A stretch of 64,000 bases of DNA from Pedobacter sp. UBA5917 (GTDB taxonomy: Bacteria; Bacteroidota; Bacteroidia; Sphingobacteriales; Sphingobacteriaceae): contig NZ_DJDT01000151.1 in the NCBI RefSeq assembly GCF_002432345.1, positions 1-64,000 of the forward strand, in the 5' to 3' direction. The notes beneath the pieces were generated by a model, which had not been told where the DNA came from, did not search any database, and saw only the letters and a program-made list of their open reading frames with translations. Both the position numbers and the translations under genes were made by a program. Each line of letters begins with the position of its first letter. Within the stretch, counting starts at the first letter, position 1. This document shows, one piece after another, positions 28,116 to 36,315 of this stretch.

Positions 28116-28148
28116 AAAAAGGGACATTGTTAAAAAATGTCCCTTTTT
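28116..28148. terminator. Bidirectional terminator after the LiaF-like gene
   Basis: AAAAAGGGACATT (28116-28128) and AATGTCCCTTTTT (28136-28148) form a perfect 13-bp stem with A/T runs at both ends. It serves the minus-strand gene ending at 28174 and could also stop plus-strand transcripts from copies A/B. Confidence 0.85.
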
Positions 28149-28173
28149 AAGATATATGATGGAGTTAAGAATT

Positions 28174-28563
28174 TTAGCTTTCTTTTTGGGTAAAGTCAAC
28201 TGGTTTCTTTCCGAAATACTGATCAAAATTTTGAACTTTTTTGGGTTTAAGGATCACATATAAACCTAATCCGATTAAAACCATAGGTATGCTGATTCCG
28301 GATAAATTGAAATCAAAAATACTGATGTCTCTAAGGGTGAATATGCCTCCGATAATGGTTAATGCCAACCAGCTGCTTCCCTGAAAGTTTTTGCGGTAAC
28401 CCATCCACAAACCTGCACCAAACATAATGGTGTGCCAGCTCAATACCCAATGTGGAACATCTACACCGGTATTTCTAAGCAAGAATACCGAACCGATTAC
28501 CAGGATTAAAATACCTAAACCTAATTGTTTATCTGCGTGATTTTTTTTGATTAAAGTTTCCAT
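28174..28563 (-). CDS. Small LiaF/LiaI-like membrane protein
   Basis: A 129-residue protein with four short hydrophobic segments: LGLGILILVIGSVFLLRNTG, a Trp-rich segment HWVLSWHTIMFGAGLWMGY, WLALTIIGGIFTLRD, and ISIPMVLIGLGLYVIL. It has a charged tail. The LxxRNxG-then-second-helix pattern is that of the LiaI/LiaF-type transmembrane region (DUF5668-like). No cell-wall-stress sensor lies next to it. Function unknown. Confidence 0.7.
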   Translation of the reverse strand: METLIKKNHADKQLGLGILILVIGSVFLLRNTGVDVPHWVLSWHTIMFGAGLWMGYRKNFQGSSWLALTIIGGIFTLRDISIFDFNLSGISIPMVLIGLGLYVILKPKKVQNFDQYFGKKPVDFTQKES

Positions 28564-29071
28564 GACTGTTTGTTTTTATGATTCAAATGTAGCACAGAAA
28601 CCCAGGCTGGGGAATGGCTTTTCCCTTAATTGCGACGTTTTATCGGTGAGCGGAATAAAACCGTCGGTAAAAAACTTGCGGGAGTTTGAGCGAGGTTGAA
28701 AATATCGGTGAGTGGGGGTTAGTCTAGTCCTTAGTCTTGAGTCGACTTTAGTTGGGAGTTGAGGGTTTGGAGTTGGGAGGGCCTAGCGATAGTGCCTGGC
28801 GACAATTAAACCATTTATCGATAATCAGTTTTCAATTGGCAATTTGCAGTACCAATGAACAAATGGCTAATAAATAAGTGAACCATATAAAAGATTGCTT
28901 CACACCTCCCACATGCCCCTGCCCTTCGGTTCGCAATGACGAACGGGGCTAGCAGGCGGTTGGTAGCAATTAACCGATTAACCAATTTATACAGTTAACC
29001 TAATACCCAGTTTTCAATTAGCAGTTTGCAGTACAAATGAACAAATGACAAGTGAACCAGTGAACTATCCG
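28564..29071. repeat. Degenerate direct repeats upstream of the LiaF-like gene and after rpiA
   Basis: No gene is visible here. CAGTTTTCAATTGGCAATTTG starts one copy at 28826-28884 and a related copy lies at 29008-29058. Both share the ...TTGCAGTA.CAATGAACAAATG...AAGTGAACC pattern. Around 28720-28785 there is a run of GTCTTGAGTCGAC/GGAGTTGAGGG-like short repeats. It reads as decayed intergenic repeat material. Confidence 0.65.
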
Positions 29072-29761
29072 CTATTCAAAAACGATAATATCCGTTCCTT
29101 CGCTCATAATTACTTTCGAAGTGAGGTTTATAAACAGGCCATGGGCCAATAATCCGTTGATCTGGTTGAGATCGGAAGCCAGTTTTGCAGGGTGATCAAT
29201 CAGACCAAAGTCGGCATCGATGATCAGATTTCCGTTGTCGGTGATGAAAGGTTTATGCGCTACCGATCTTAACTGGCCTCTCCCACTGAGTTCAGTAACC
29301 TGATCGAAAACATACTGGTATGCTAAAGGAATTACTTCGATAGGCACGGTAAAAGCACCAAGTTTTTTTACTTTTTTAGAGGCATCGGTAATGATAATGG
29401 CATTTTTACTTAATGAGGCTATAATTTTCTCTCTGAATAATGCACCACCTCCACCTTTGATCAAATCGAGTGTTTCGGTAAATTCATCAGCGCCATCAAT
29501 ACTAACATCAATTGTACTTAAACTACCCAGATCGAGGATCTGGATGCCAAATGATTTTGCTAGCTCTTCAGTACGGATAGAACTTGCGGCAGCAGTAATC
29601 TGGAGGCCTTCTTTTACACGCTTACCCAGTTCTTTAATGGCAAATGTAGTAGTAGATCCTGTACCTAGGCCCACAACATCACCATCTTTTACAAATTTTA
29701 CTGCTGCCAGGGCAGCCGTTAGTTTTTCAGCATCCTGTTGGGTTTTATCTATCGTAGCCAT
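29072..29761 (-). CDS. rpiA: Ribose-5-phosphate isomerase A
   Basis: A 229-residue enzyme of the pentose phosphate pathway converting ribose-5-phosphate and ribulose-5-phosphate. Motifs are VGLGTGSTTTFAI (about 31-43), the catalytic VSIDGADEF (about 87-95) and LIKGGGGALFREKI (about 100-113). The last is followed by the Lys/Asp-containing ITDASKKVKKLG and NLIIDADFG. Length is normal. It is transcribed alone. On both sides lies repeat-rich non-coding DNA; upstream at 29762-30368 there are two copies each of the terminator-tailed repeat and the palindromic repeat. Confidence 0.96.
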   Translation of the reverse strand: MATIDKTQQDAEKLTAALAAVKFVKDGDVVGLGTGSTTTFAIKELGKRVKEGLQITAAASSIRTEELAKSFGIQILDLGSLSTIDVSIDGADEFTETLDLIKGGGGALFREKIIASLSKNAIIITDASKKVKKLGAFTVPIEVIPLAYQYVFDQVTELSGRGQLRSVAHKPFITDNGNLIIDADFGLIDHPAKLASDLNQINGLLAHGLFINLTSKVIMSEGTDIIVFE

Positions 29762-29890
29762 AAAGTAAAAATAGGTTTAAATGGCAAACATCGCAAAATA
29801 AGATTGGAAGAAATGATTGGAAATGATTGGTTCGTGGAGACACGAACCAAGGACAGGACAGACAGGACACGAACCTAGGCTATAAAAAAA

Positions 29891-29992
29891 TTACGGTCAA
29901 TACAATAAATCCTATTTATAGCGTTTATGTATATGAGAGCGTTAATTTAGATGATGGGGATTCTGCATAAGTGGAATCCCCATTTCTTTTTT
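29891..29992 (+). repeat. Terminator-tailed ~100-nt repeat, copy C (candidate ncRNA)
   Basis: Same core as copies A and B (AGCGTTTATGTATATGAGAG...). The stem is ATGGGGATTC (29954-29963) with GAATCCCCAT (29974-29983), a perfect 10-bp stem followed by TTCTTTTTT. Compared with A/B, the second stem pair has changed from C-G to T-A on both arms. Confidence 0.85.
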
Positions 29993-30015
29993 GCGCATTG
30001 TCTTTCCAAGAATTA

Positions 30016-30096
30016 TGTCACCCTGAACCTGTCGAAAGATTTTTTCAATAGATTTCTCTCCGGAACATTTGGGATTACACTCCAGTCGAAATGACG
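30016..30096. repeat. Dispersed palindromic repeat R7
   Basis: TGTCACCCTGAACCTGTCGA at the left and CTCCAGTCGAAATGACG at the right. It follows copy C and its immediate downstream flank, and is duplicated as R8 with the same flank. Confidence 0.75.
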
Positions 30097-30131
30097 ACGC
30101 GGATGGTTAAACACGCTAACAAGAAAAAAAA

Positions 30132-30232
30132 TTACGGCCTACACAATAAATCCTATTTATAGCGTTTATGTATATGAGAGCGTTAATTTAGATGATGGGG
30201 ATTCTGCATAAGTGGAATCCCCATTTCTTTTT
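30132..30232 (+). repeat. Terminator-tailed ~100-nt repeat, copy D (candidate ncRNA)
   Basis: It differs from copy C at only a few positions near the 5' end. Stem arms are ATGGGGATTC (30195-30204) and GAATCCCCAT (30215-30224), then TTCTTTTT. It lies 241 nt after copy C. No coding gene directly precedes it. Confidence 0.85.
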
Positions 30233-30259
30233 CCAAGCGCATTGTCGTTCCAAGAATTA

Positions 30260-30331
30260 TGTCATCCTGAGCCTGTTGAAGGATTTTTTCAATAGATTTC
30301 TCCATTCCACTTCGTTGCAGTCGAAATGACG
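30260..30331. repeat. Dispersed palindromic repeat R8
   Basis: TGTCATCCTGAGCCTGTTGA at the left and GTTGCAGTCGAAATGACG at the right. It has the same preceding flank (GCGCATTGTC.TTCCAAGAAT) as R7, so it was copied together with copy C/D. It ends 38 bases before the stop of the TonB receptor gene. Confidence 0.75.
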
Positions 30332-30368
30332 ACCAGGCGCTTGATGTACGTGATGATAGAACACTCGA

Positions 30369-32717
30369 CTAAAACCTTCCTACCAAACTTACACCGTAAG
30401 TTTTCGGATTACCTAAATGGGCGGCTCCAAAATCGTATGCATAATCGATATAGGTTTTATTGGATAGGTTTCTTCCCCAGAAAAACAGATCATATTTTTT
30501 GGCGGAAAAACCAATTTTCGCATTATAAACGCTATAACCTTTTTGCTGAATCTGGTTGCTTAAATCATAAAACTGATTTCCGGTAAACAACCATTCGCCA
30601 CGGGCAATGGCATTTAATTTTGAATTTTTGTCTACCTCATAACTGTACTGCAAGGCAAGCATCGAAGTGGTTTCTGGCGTGTAAATCTGTTTATTACCTG
30701 CCAGTTCAACTAGTGCACCATTCTTAGATATGTTCAGCGACTTATAACTTGCATCGGTATAGCCAAAGTTATAATCAACACTTAAACCTTTAACCGGACG
30801 GGCTGAAAGTTCTAATTCAACACCTTTACTCACCAATTTACCGGCATTGCGTGTGGTGGTTAATGCATCGGGCAAAATCAGAACCGGAATCTGCGCATCG
30901 GTGATATTTACATAAAAGGCTGCAATATTTGTGATTAAACGCTGATCGAAAAAGGTATTTTTTGTGCCGATTTCGAAATTATTACTGTATTCGGGTTTAT
31001 AGGTATCGAGCGGTTTTGCTGTTGGATCGGAAGCCAGTTGCGTTATCCCTCCTGCACGGTAACCACGACTATAAATTGCATAAACATTATTGCTGCTGCT
31101 TATGGCATAAGCAAAGCTTAATTTGGGTGAAATGGCATTAAAGTCTGCTTTGGCCAAAGTATCTCCCTGCGTAACAATTGGATCCATTGTTGGGATAAGG
31201 TATTCGCCGGAAGCCAGTAATCTTTTGTGCTCATAATCGTACCGCAAACCTGCAGTAGCGGTTAACTGTTCGATTATCTGATAAGAAAGCTGCCCGAATG
31301 CCGCAAAACCAGCACTTTTCCCCGAATTAATGTTTACAGCGGTAGTGTAAGGATCGGCTCCGAAAACGGTACCATCAGCACCAAAATACGAGCCCTGTTT
31401 TACCGGATTTTTTTGATAGAAACCATACAAACCAGCTACCCATTTAAATTTTGAAGTATTGGACGCAGGTGAACTGAATTTAAATTCCTGGGTATAAACC
31501 TGCACCTTGTTCCAGTCTTTACCATAGTTATTTACGATAGAAACAATATCGGCAGGAGAAAAATCTCCATCAATTGGTTGTTTGTAATATCTGTAATTGG
31601 ATTGATAAGCCGTTTGCGAAGTGAAATTGAAATCATTTCCGCTATAATTTGCCGATAAAGAAGCGTTAAACAGGTTATCGACCATTTCTGTTGTTGAGTT
31701 TTGGTTTAACTTGAATGGATTGGCCAGGGCTTCATCAACCGAGCCGGTTAAAGGAAAAGTGCCATTGTTCCTGTTTTCGTTATGCTTCACGTTTAGGGTA
31801 AGGGCAAATTTTGATGTGGCCAAAAACTTCAGGTAATAATTACCCAAAAAGCCATGCAGTTTATCAAATTTGGTGTTATTAAAGGTATTGGTATAAAAGC
31901 CGTTCTGCCTGTTATATAATCCGGCTGCACCAAAAAAGAGTTTATCCTTAATCAAAGCAGTGCGGATGCCGAGGCTATAACGCTGCTGACCATAGTTACC
32001 CACATCAATGCCCGCAAAACCCGTAGTTAAATTAGTAGGCTGTTTGGTGATGATGTTAATTACCCCTCCCATCGCGTTGCGGCCGTATAGGGTTCCCTGC
32101 GGTCCGCGCAGTACTTCAATTCTTTCGATATCAAATAATGATGAAATATAGGTATCTAAACCGAACTGGTTTACTCCATCGATATAGGTTGCAATAGCCG
32201 GATCGTAAGAAGTAGTACCAATTCCCCTTATCGAGGTCACATTTCTGCCATCGCCTGGGTTACTGCTGTATAAATTGGGTACAAGCGTGGCTAAATCTCT
32301 TGTATTCTGAATGCGGTAATCGCTGATTTTCGAAGCCGAAAATGCAGTAACCGCAGTTGGGATGTTCTGCACATTTTCTTCGGTTTTTTGTGCTGATACG
32401 GTTACCTCATCCAGTTTTGAACTGGTTTCGGCCAATATGATATCAAGATTTTGATTATTGATGATGGTTTTAATAGCCGTAGCATAACCAATGGCACTAA
32501 ATTTTAACGTTAATTTTCCGTCAGGAACATTTGTGATTTCAAAATCGCCATTGGCCTTGCTCACTGTAGATAAATTTGTGTTTAATACCTGCACGGTTAC
32601 ATTGGCAATGGCCACGTTTTTACCATCTTTAACGGTGCCCGATATTTTATGCTGCTGTGCATCGGCTGCAAAACAGGTTAACAGGAATACGCCTATTAAC
32701 AATAAAATGTTCTTCAT
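30369..32717 (-). CDS. TonB-dependent receptor (siderophore/cofactor type)
   Basis: A 782-residue outer-membrane receptor. The signal peptide is MKNILLLIGVFLLTCFAADA, then a carboxypeptidase-regulatory-like domain (about 22-100), a plug with ENVQNIPTAVTAFSASKIS and the GRNVTSIRGIGTTSYDPAIA segment, the GPQGTLYGRNAMGGVINI motif, and a barrel ending in a terminal Phe (SLVGRF). The plug pattern is that of FyuA/CirA-like receptors rather than SusC, and there is no SusD partner. An in-frame Met 19 codons upstream would read out of the terminator hairpin at 32735-32766, so the ATG at 32717 is preferred. It is the last gene of the minus-strand run and may be read partly from the upstream operon. Confidence 0.9.
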   Translation of the reverse strand: MKNILLLIGVFLLTCFAADAQQHKISGTVKDGKNVAIANVTVQVLNTNLSTVSKANGDFEITNVPDGKLTLKFSAIGYATAIKTIINNQNLDIILAETSSKLDEVTVSAQKTEENVQNIPTAVTAFSASKISDYRIQNTRDLATLVPNLYSSNPGDGRNVTSIRGIGTTSYDPAIATYIDGVNQFGLDTYISSLFDIERIEVLRGPQGTLYGRNAMGGVINIITKQPTNLTTGFAGIDVGNYGQQRYSLGIRTALIKDKLFFGAAGLYNRQNGFYTNTFNNTKFDKLHGFLGNYYLKFLATSKFALTLNVKHNENRNNGTFPLTGSVDEALANPFKLNQNSTTEMVDNLFNASLSANYSGNDFNFTSQTAYQSNYRYYKQPIDGDFSPADIVSIVNNYGKDWNKVQVYTQEFKFSSPASNTSKFKWVAGLYGFYQKNPVKQGSYFGADGTVFGADPYTTAVNINSGKSAGFAAFGQLSYQIIEQLTATAGLRYDYEHKRLLASGEYLIPTMDPIVTQGDTLAKADFNAISPKLSFAYAISSSNNVYAIYSRGYRAGGITQLASDPTAKPLDTYKPEYSNNFEIGTKNTFFDQRLITNIAAFYVNITDAQIPVLILPDALTTTRNAGKLVSKGVELELSARPVKGLSVDYNFGYTDASYKSLNISKNGALVELAGNKQIYTPETTSMLALQYSYEVDKNSKLNAIARGEWLFTGNQFYDLSNQIQQKGYSVYNAKIGFSAKKYDLFFWGRNLSNKTYIDYAYDFGAAHLGNPKTYGVSLVGRF

Positions 32718-32734
32718 TTTTTTTCTTGTAAAAG

Positions 32735-32766
32735 TAAAAAAACGGCTAGCATTTCTACTAACCGTT
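32735..32766 (-). terminator. Terminator between the cytochrome gene and the TonB receptor
   Basis: On the minus strand, ACGGTTAG and CTAGCCGT form an 8-bp stem with one G-T pair and an 8-base loop, followed by seven T residues. It lies 23 bases after the stop of the cytochrome c-tailed protein. Confidence 0.7.
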
Positions 32767-32788
32767 CCTAACAACTATACTAACTAAC

Positions 32789-34756
32789 TTATTTGTTTAA
32801 TGAATTGATCCAGCCGGCAATTTTTAAAGCTTCAGCTTTGGTTACCTGCGGCATTGGAGGCATTTCTGTTGAGTAACCCGGCCAGTTTTGAGGCTGTGGG
32901 TTATGGATCAACTGAAATATTTTTTCTGGTGAATATTTACGTTTCGCAATTTCTGCAAATGGCGGCCCAATCTGTCTTTTGGTTGGGTTGTGGCAAGCCA
33001 GGCAGGTATTTTTGGTTAAAAGACCTTCAACTTCTTTATAGGTAGGTGCCTTTGCTGCTGTAGTAGCCGGTTTAGCTTCAGTTGTAGCTGCTCCTTTGGC
33101 TTCTGGTGCTTTAGCTCCTTTTGGTGCTGTTGTTTTCTTTGCAGGCGCAGCTGGTACTTCCGCAGAGTTTTTAGTACTTACTTCGCTGGCAGAAAGTTTG
33201 TTTCCGTCAGGAATCTGGTTTAAGGTATAATAAGCCACCGGGTGAACCAGCGAGTAAAAACCATCCTGTGAGCGGATACCATCAAGGGTTAAGGTGTGGA
33301 TATAATACTGGCGCAGGTTTGAAACGATAATCCTTGCTTTTAATCCATCCGCCGAAACTTTCACACCCGAGATTTTTAATTTCTCGGTATTTACCGGAGG
33401 TGAACCATAAACCGGATGGTATTTATAAATGAAGCTTTCTGCGTTATACGAAGCCAGGTCTTCTGCCGATTTACGATCAACAGGCATGGTAAACTCTACT
33501 TCAAAACCATCAGGCATTGCCCTTACGGCTTTCATTTCGAAAGGTGTTTTGTTGTTGTAAACCAATCTTTCCAAACCTTCGTTGGCATCACCTGCCGATC
33601 CCCAACCACGGTTGGTTTCGCCTACAAATAATGATCCATCAGTACCCCATTCTAATCTTAACACACCCGAACGGAAACCTTTACGGAAAAGGAAGGCTGC
33701 GCCCTGCTCTTCACCTTTTACGGTTTCCATAAAAATCCTCGAGATGATACTCATACCCTGATCACCAACCAAAATCTGACCGGCGAACGGACCGAATGTA
33801 TTGGCCGGAATTTTAACAGGCTCTGCAGATGAGATACCCAAAATGCCATAAGGCAACCAAACCGACGGTAAACGCAGTTCAGGGAATACCTTTTTCATTT
33901 CGAATAAGGTTTTGAAAGTTTCGTTTACCCTGTTTTCCGGTTTAATGTATCTTCCCTGTTCGTTTTTAATACGGCGTTCGTCCATTTGTGAATAGAAGAA
34001 ATCGGATTGTAACTTAACAGGAGAATTTGGAAGGTTTGTCCACCTTAAACTTGCAGGGTGTCCCATAAAATCGCCTTTGTTTATTTTCCATAAACCTCCC
34101 GATCCTACCCAATCGCCCTGGTTTTCGGTGTAATAAAACTGACCGTCGATACTACCGATACCGGCAGGAGAACGGAAACCCGCAGCATAAGGGCTCATTT
34201 TACCATCTTCGGTAATGTTCATCGCCCAACCACGCATTGGTACACGGCTTTCGGCACGCCACCATTCTTCATCACCAAAGGCTACGTTAGCGGTAACCAT
34301 AAAGGTACCATCGGGCATTAATTTAGGTCCGAAACTGTATTCGTGGTAGTGCCCGCTTAACGGCCATGCGTAAACTGTTTCGTAAACATCAGCTTTGCCA
34401 TCCTGGTCTTTATCAACCAGTTTGGTTAATTCGCCACGTTGCGCAACATAGATTGCACCATTTTTATAGGCAATACCTAAAATTTCGTGCAATCCGTAAG
34501 CAAATCTGCGCCAGTAAGGTTTGGTGCTTGTAGGATTTTCTACAATATATACTTCACCTCTACGGGTAGAAAGGCCTAAATCGCCATTTGGCAGGGTAAT
34601 TAAACCACCAACTTCCAAAATCGGTCCTTCGGGTACGCGTACTTTATTTATTCTGAAAAAATCTTCTTCTTTCGGGGTTTCTTGTGCAAAAACTGCAGAA
34701 AAGCTAAAACTTAATGCCAGTATTGCTAATTTTTTGAATGTATTTCTCATTGTCAT
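32789..34756 (-). CDS. Secreted beta-propeller protein with C-terminal cytochrome c domain
   Basis: A 655-residue exported protein (signal peptide to about residue 24, AVFAQ). Residues 40-430 are propeller-like, with repeats such as ITLPNGDLGLSTRRGEVYIV and VGDQGMSIISRIF. They match the DUF7133/sorbosone-dehydrogenase-like propellers. An Ala/Pro/Lys-rich linker (about 530-575) follows, then a single-heme cytochrome c domain. In that domain the heme-binding CLACH is at 585-589 and the likely axial Met is in STEMPPMP (632). Inference: a periplasmic electron-transfer protein that oxidises a sugar or passes electrons from such an oxidation. It follows the DUF1080 gene by 5 bases, so the two work together. 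Confidence 0.82.
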   Translation of the reverse strand: MTMRNTFKKLAILALSFSFSAVFAQETPKEEDFFRINKVRVPEGPILEVGGLITLPNGDLGLSTRRGEVYIVENPTSTKPYWRRFAYGLHEILGIAYKNGAIYVAQRGELTKLVDKDQDGKADVYETVYAWPLSGHYHEYSFGPKLMPDGTFMVTANVAFGDEEWWRAESRVPMRGWAMNITEDGKMSPYAAGFRSPAGIGSIDGQFYYTENQGDWVGSGGLWKINKGDFMGHPASLRWTNLPNSPVKLQSDFFYSQMDERRIKNEQGRYIKPENRVNETFKTLFEMKKVFPELRLPSVWLPYGILGISSAEPVKIPANTFGPFAGQILVGDQGMSIISRIFMETVKGEEQGAAFLFRKGFRSGVLRLEWGTDGSLFVGETNRGWGSAGDANEGLERLVYNNKTPFEMKAVRAMPDGFEVEFTMPVDRKSAEDLASYNAESFIYKYHPVYGSPPVNTEKLKISGVKVSADGLKARIIVSNLRQYYIHTLTLDGIRSQDGFYSLVHPVAYYTLNQIPDGNKLSASEVSTKNSAEVPAAPAKKTTAPKGAKAPEAKGAATTEAKPATTAAKAPTYKEVEGLLTKNTCLACHNPTKRQIGPPFAEIAKRKYSPEKIFQLIHNPQPQNWPGYSTEMPPMPQVTKAEALKIAGWINSLNK

Positions 34757-34761
34757 CTCAA

Positions 34762-36171
34762 TTAAAACAAAATGGTATAATTTAACTTGGTTCCGATGGC
34801 TACAATAAATTGTTTTTTGCCATCAACATCTCTGATTACCGGTTTGGCAGATCCATCGGCCAACTGGATGTAATAAGATTTATCGTCAACCAGGTATAAA
34901 CCTTTACCCGCTTCTTCGATGTTTGAAGCAGTTGCCAATAAGAAATATAGGTCTTTTGATGGTTTGTCAAGCGTAATTTCGCGACTTAACCCTTGTCCGT
35001 TTTCCAATACTTTAACAGCATCGGTAACATGAGTGCCGTTAATGATATATTTAAACTCCGGGCGATCTTGTTTATCCGTTACGTAACCTTTGGTTCTGAA
35101 ACCTGTTCCGGTTGTATCGGAAATCCATGCAGCCTGATCGTTTGCCAGTTTTGAGATCGCTAATACCGGTTTTCTGGTAAAACGGGTAACACTACCCAAC
35201 GGGCGTGAAGTTCCGTTACCACGACCATCCCACATTGGGGTAGCATCAACGAAATCGCCATGCCAACCTTGTAATAAGGTTCCATTATCCAAATCATAGC
35301 TGTAAGCTGTTTTTTCCGGTCCGCCAACCGAAATGGCATGTACCGAACGTACACCTGGTATAACATCAACAAAACTTCTGATCATGTTGTTACTTGCTGC
35401 CTCGATATAAATCGGATCCGCACCTCCCCTTTGTTCTAATCTTGGAATATCAGCTAATTCGGTGATTGAGATATTTTTAAAAGCTACCGAACCGTGGTCG
35501 CCCTGTAAACGTAAAGGGCCTTTTGCTTTTTCGGCACCTGCTGCACCTCTGGTTGCACCAAAAAGTTCAACATTTTCGTGGATCAATACCCCGTTTAATT
35601 CAACGCCGATGATTTTTGCATTTTGTGTTTTCGTTCCTGAAGCATCAAATTTTGGTGCCTGGAAAATAATTTTAATGTGCTGCCATAAACCAGGTGCTTT
35701 ACTTGCATTCTGACGCGGAGCAATACCTCCAAAACCTTTTTCGGCTTCTGGTTTGCTATCATCCCAACGCTGGTAAATACCGCCATTGTTTGATGAAGTT
35801 GCATTTTTCAATCCCCAGGCATCATCAATCTGGATTTCGTAATTGCCCTGAAGGTAAATACCGGAATTGGTTCCTTTTGCCGTTAAATAATCTAATTCTA
35901 CAGCTACGTTGCCATATTCGTTAGTGGTGTATAAATCAGAACCGGCTTTTTTTGCGGTTGATTGGTTTACTAATATGCCTTCGCCCTTGGTTGTTCTTAA
36001 AACATTTTCGGCATTAAGATCGGCAACCACATTTTGTGCAAGCGACCATGAATTTGAAGGATTTTTGAAGGCAGAAAGATCTTTGAGATCAATACGCTGA
36101 CCGAATGCCAGCAGGGTTCCGCAAAGCCAAAGTATGGCCGTAAAACCCGTCTTCGAGACGTTGATATTCAT
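34762..36171 (-). CDS. DUF1080 (3-keto-disaccharide hydrolase-like) secreted protein
   Basis: A 469-residue exported protein (signal peptide to about residue 24, LLAFG). Residues 35-240 are a concanavalin-like DUF1080 domain. It carries the typical GTNSGIYLQGNYEIQIDDAW, NNGGIYQRW, GLWQHIKIIFQAP and GPLRLQGDHGSVAFKNISI segments. The remaining ~230 residues are a second domain I cannot name. Characterised DUF1080 proteins cleave 3-keto-glycosides, and many are next to sugar oxidases. Here the next gene encodes a cytochrome c-tailed propeller protein, so an oxidise-then-cleave step is plausible. A 145-base spacer with a perfect inverted repeat separates it from the GH92 gene upstream. Confidence 0.82.
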   Translation of the reverse strand: MNINVSKTGFTAILWLCGTLLAFGQRIDLKDLSAFKNPSNSWSLAQNVVADLNAENVLRTTKGEGILVNQSTAKKAGSDLYTTNEYGNVAVELDYLTAKGTNSGIYLQGNYEIQIDDAWGLKNATSSNNGGIYQRWDDSKPEAEKGFGGIAPRQNASKAPGLWQHIKIIFQAPKFDASGTKTQNAKIIGVELNGVLIHENVELFGATRGAAGAEKAKGPLRLQGDHGSVAFKNISITELADIPRLEQRGGADPIYIEAASNNMIRSFVDVIPGVRSVHAISVGGPEKTAYSYDLDNGTLLQGWHGDFVDATPMWDGRGNGTSRPLGSVTRFTRKPVLAISKLANDQAAWISDTTGTGFRTKGYVTDKQDRPEFKYIINGTHVTDAVKVLENGQGLSREITLDKPSKDLYFLLATASNIEEAGKGLYLVDDKSYYIQLADGSAKPVIRDVDGKKQFIVAIGTKLNYTILF

Positions 36172-36226
36172 ATATTTGGTTTGTTAGTTTAATCCTTGTT
36201 CAGGGATTAAGGTTTCCTTAAATATT

Positions 36227-36304
36227 AGGCTGTATCATAATTAGTAATTCGATTTTTCCTTCGACAGGCTCAGGATGACAAAATCCATTTTTATGATACA
36301 GCCT
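36227..36304. repeat. Small element with perfect 14-bp inverted ends
   Basis: AGGCTGTATCATAA (36227-36240) and TTATGATACAGCCT (36291-36304) are perfect inverted copies flanking 50 bases that contain a half copy of the CGACAGGCTCAGGATGACA palindromic repeat family. There is no T-run on either strand, so it does not look like a normal terminator. It sits in the GH92-DUF1080 spacer. Confidence 0.8.
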
Positions 36305-36315
36305 TTATTGTTTTT

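Noticed and set aside
27633..30232. Terminator-tailed copies as plain terminators of coding genes
   Set aside because: Only copy A follows a coding gene directly, and conservation extends about 50 nt upstream of the stem, so a pure terminator role does not explain them.
29762..30368. tRNA or riboswitch in the rpiA-TonB receptor spacer
   Set aside because: The folds present are repeats R7/R8 and elements C/D; no cloverleaf or known aptamer sequence was seen.
32718..32774. Upstream start for the TonB receptor at 32774
   Set aside because: The extension comes from the terminator hairpin and would destroy the signal peptide that begins at 32717.
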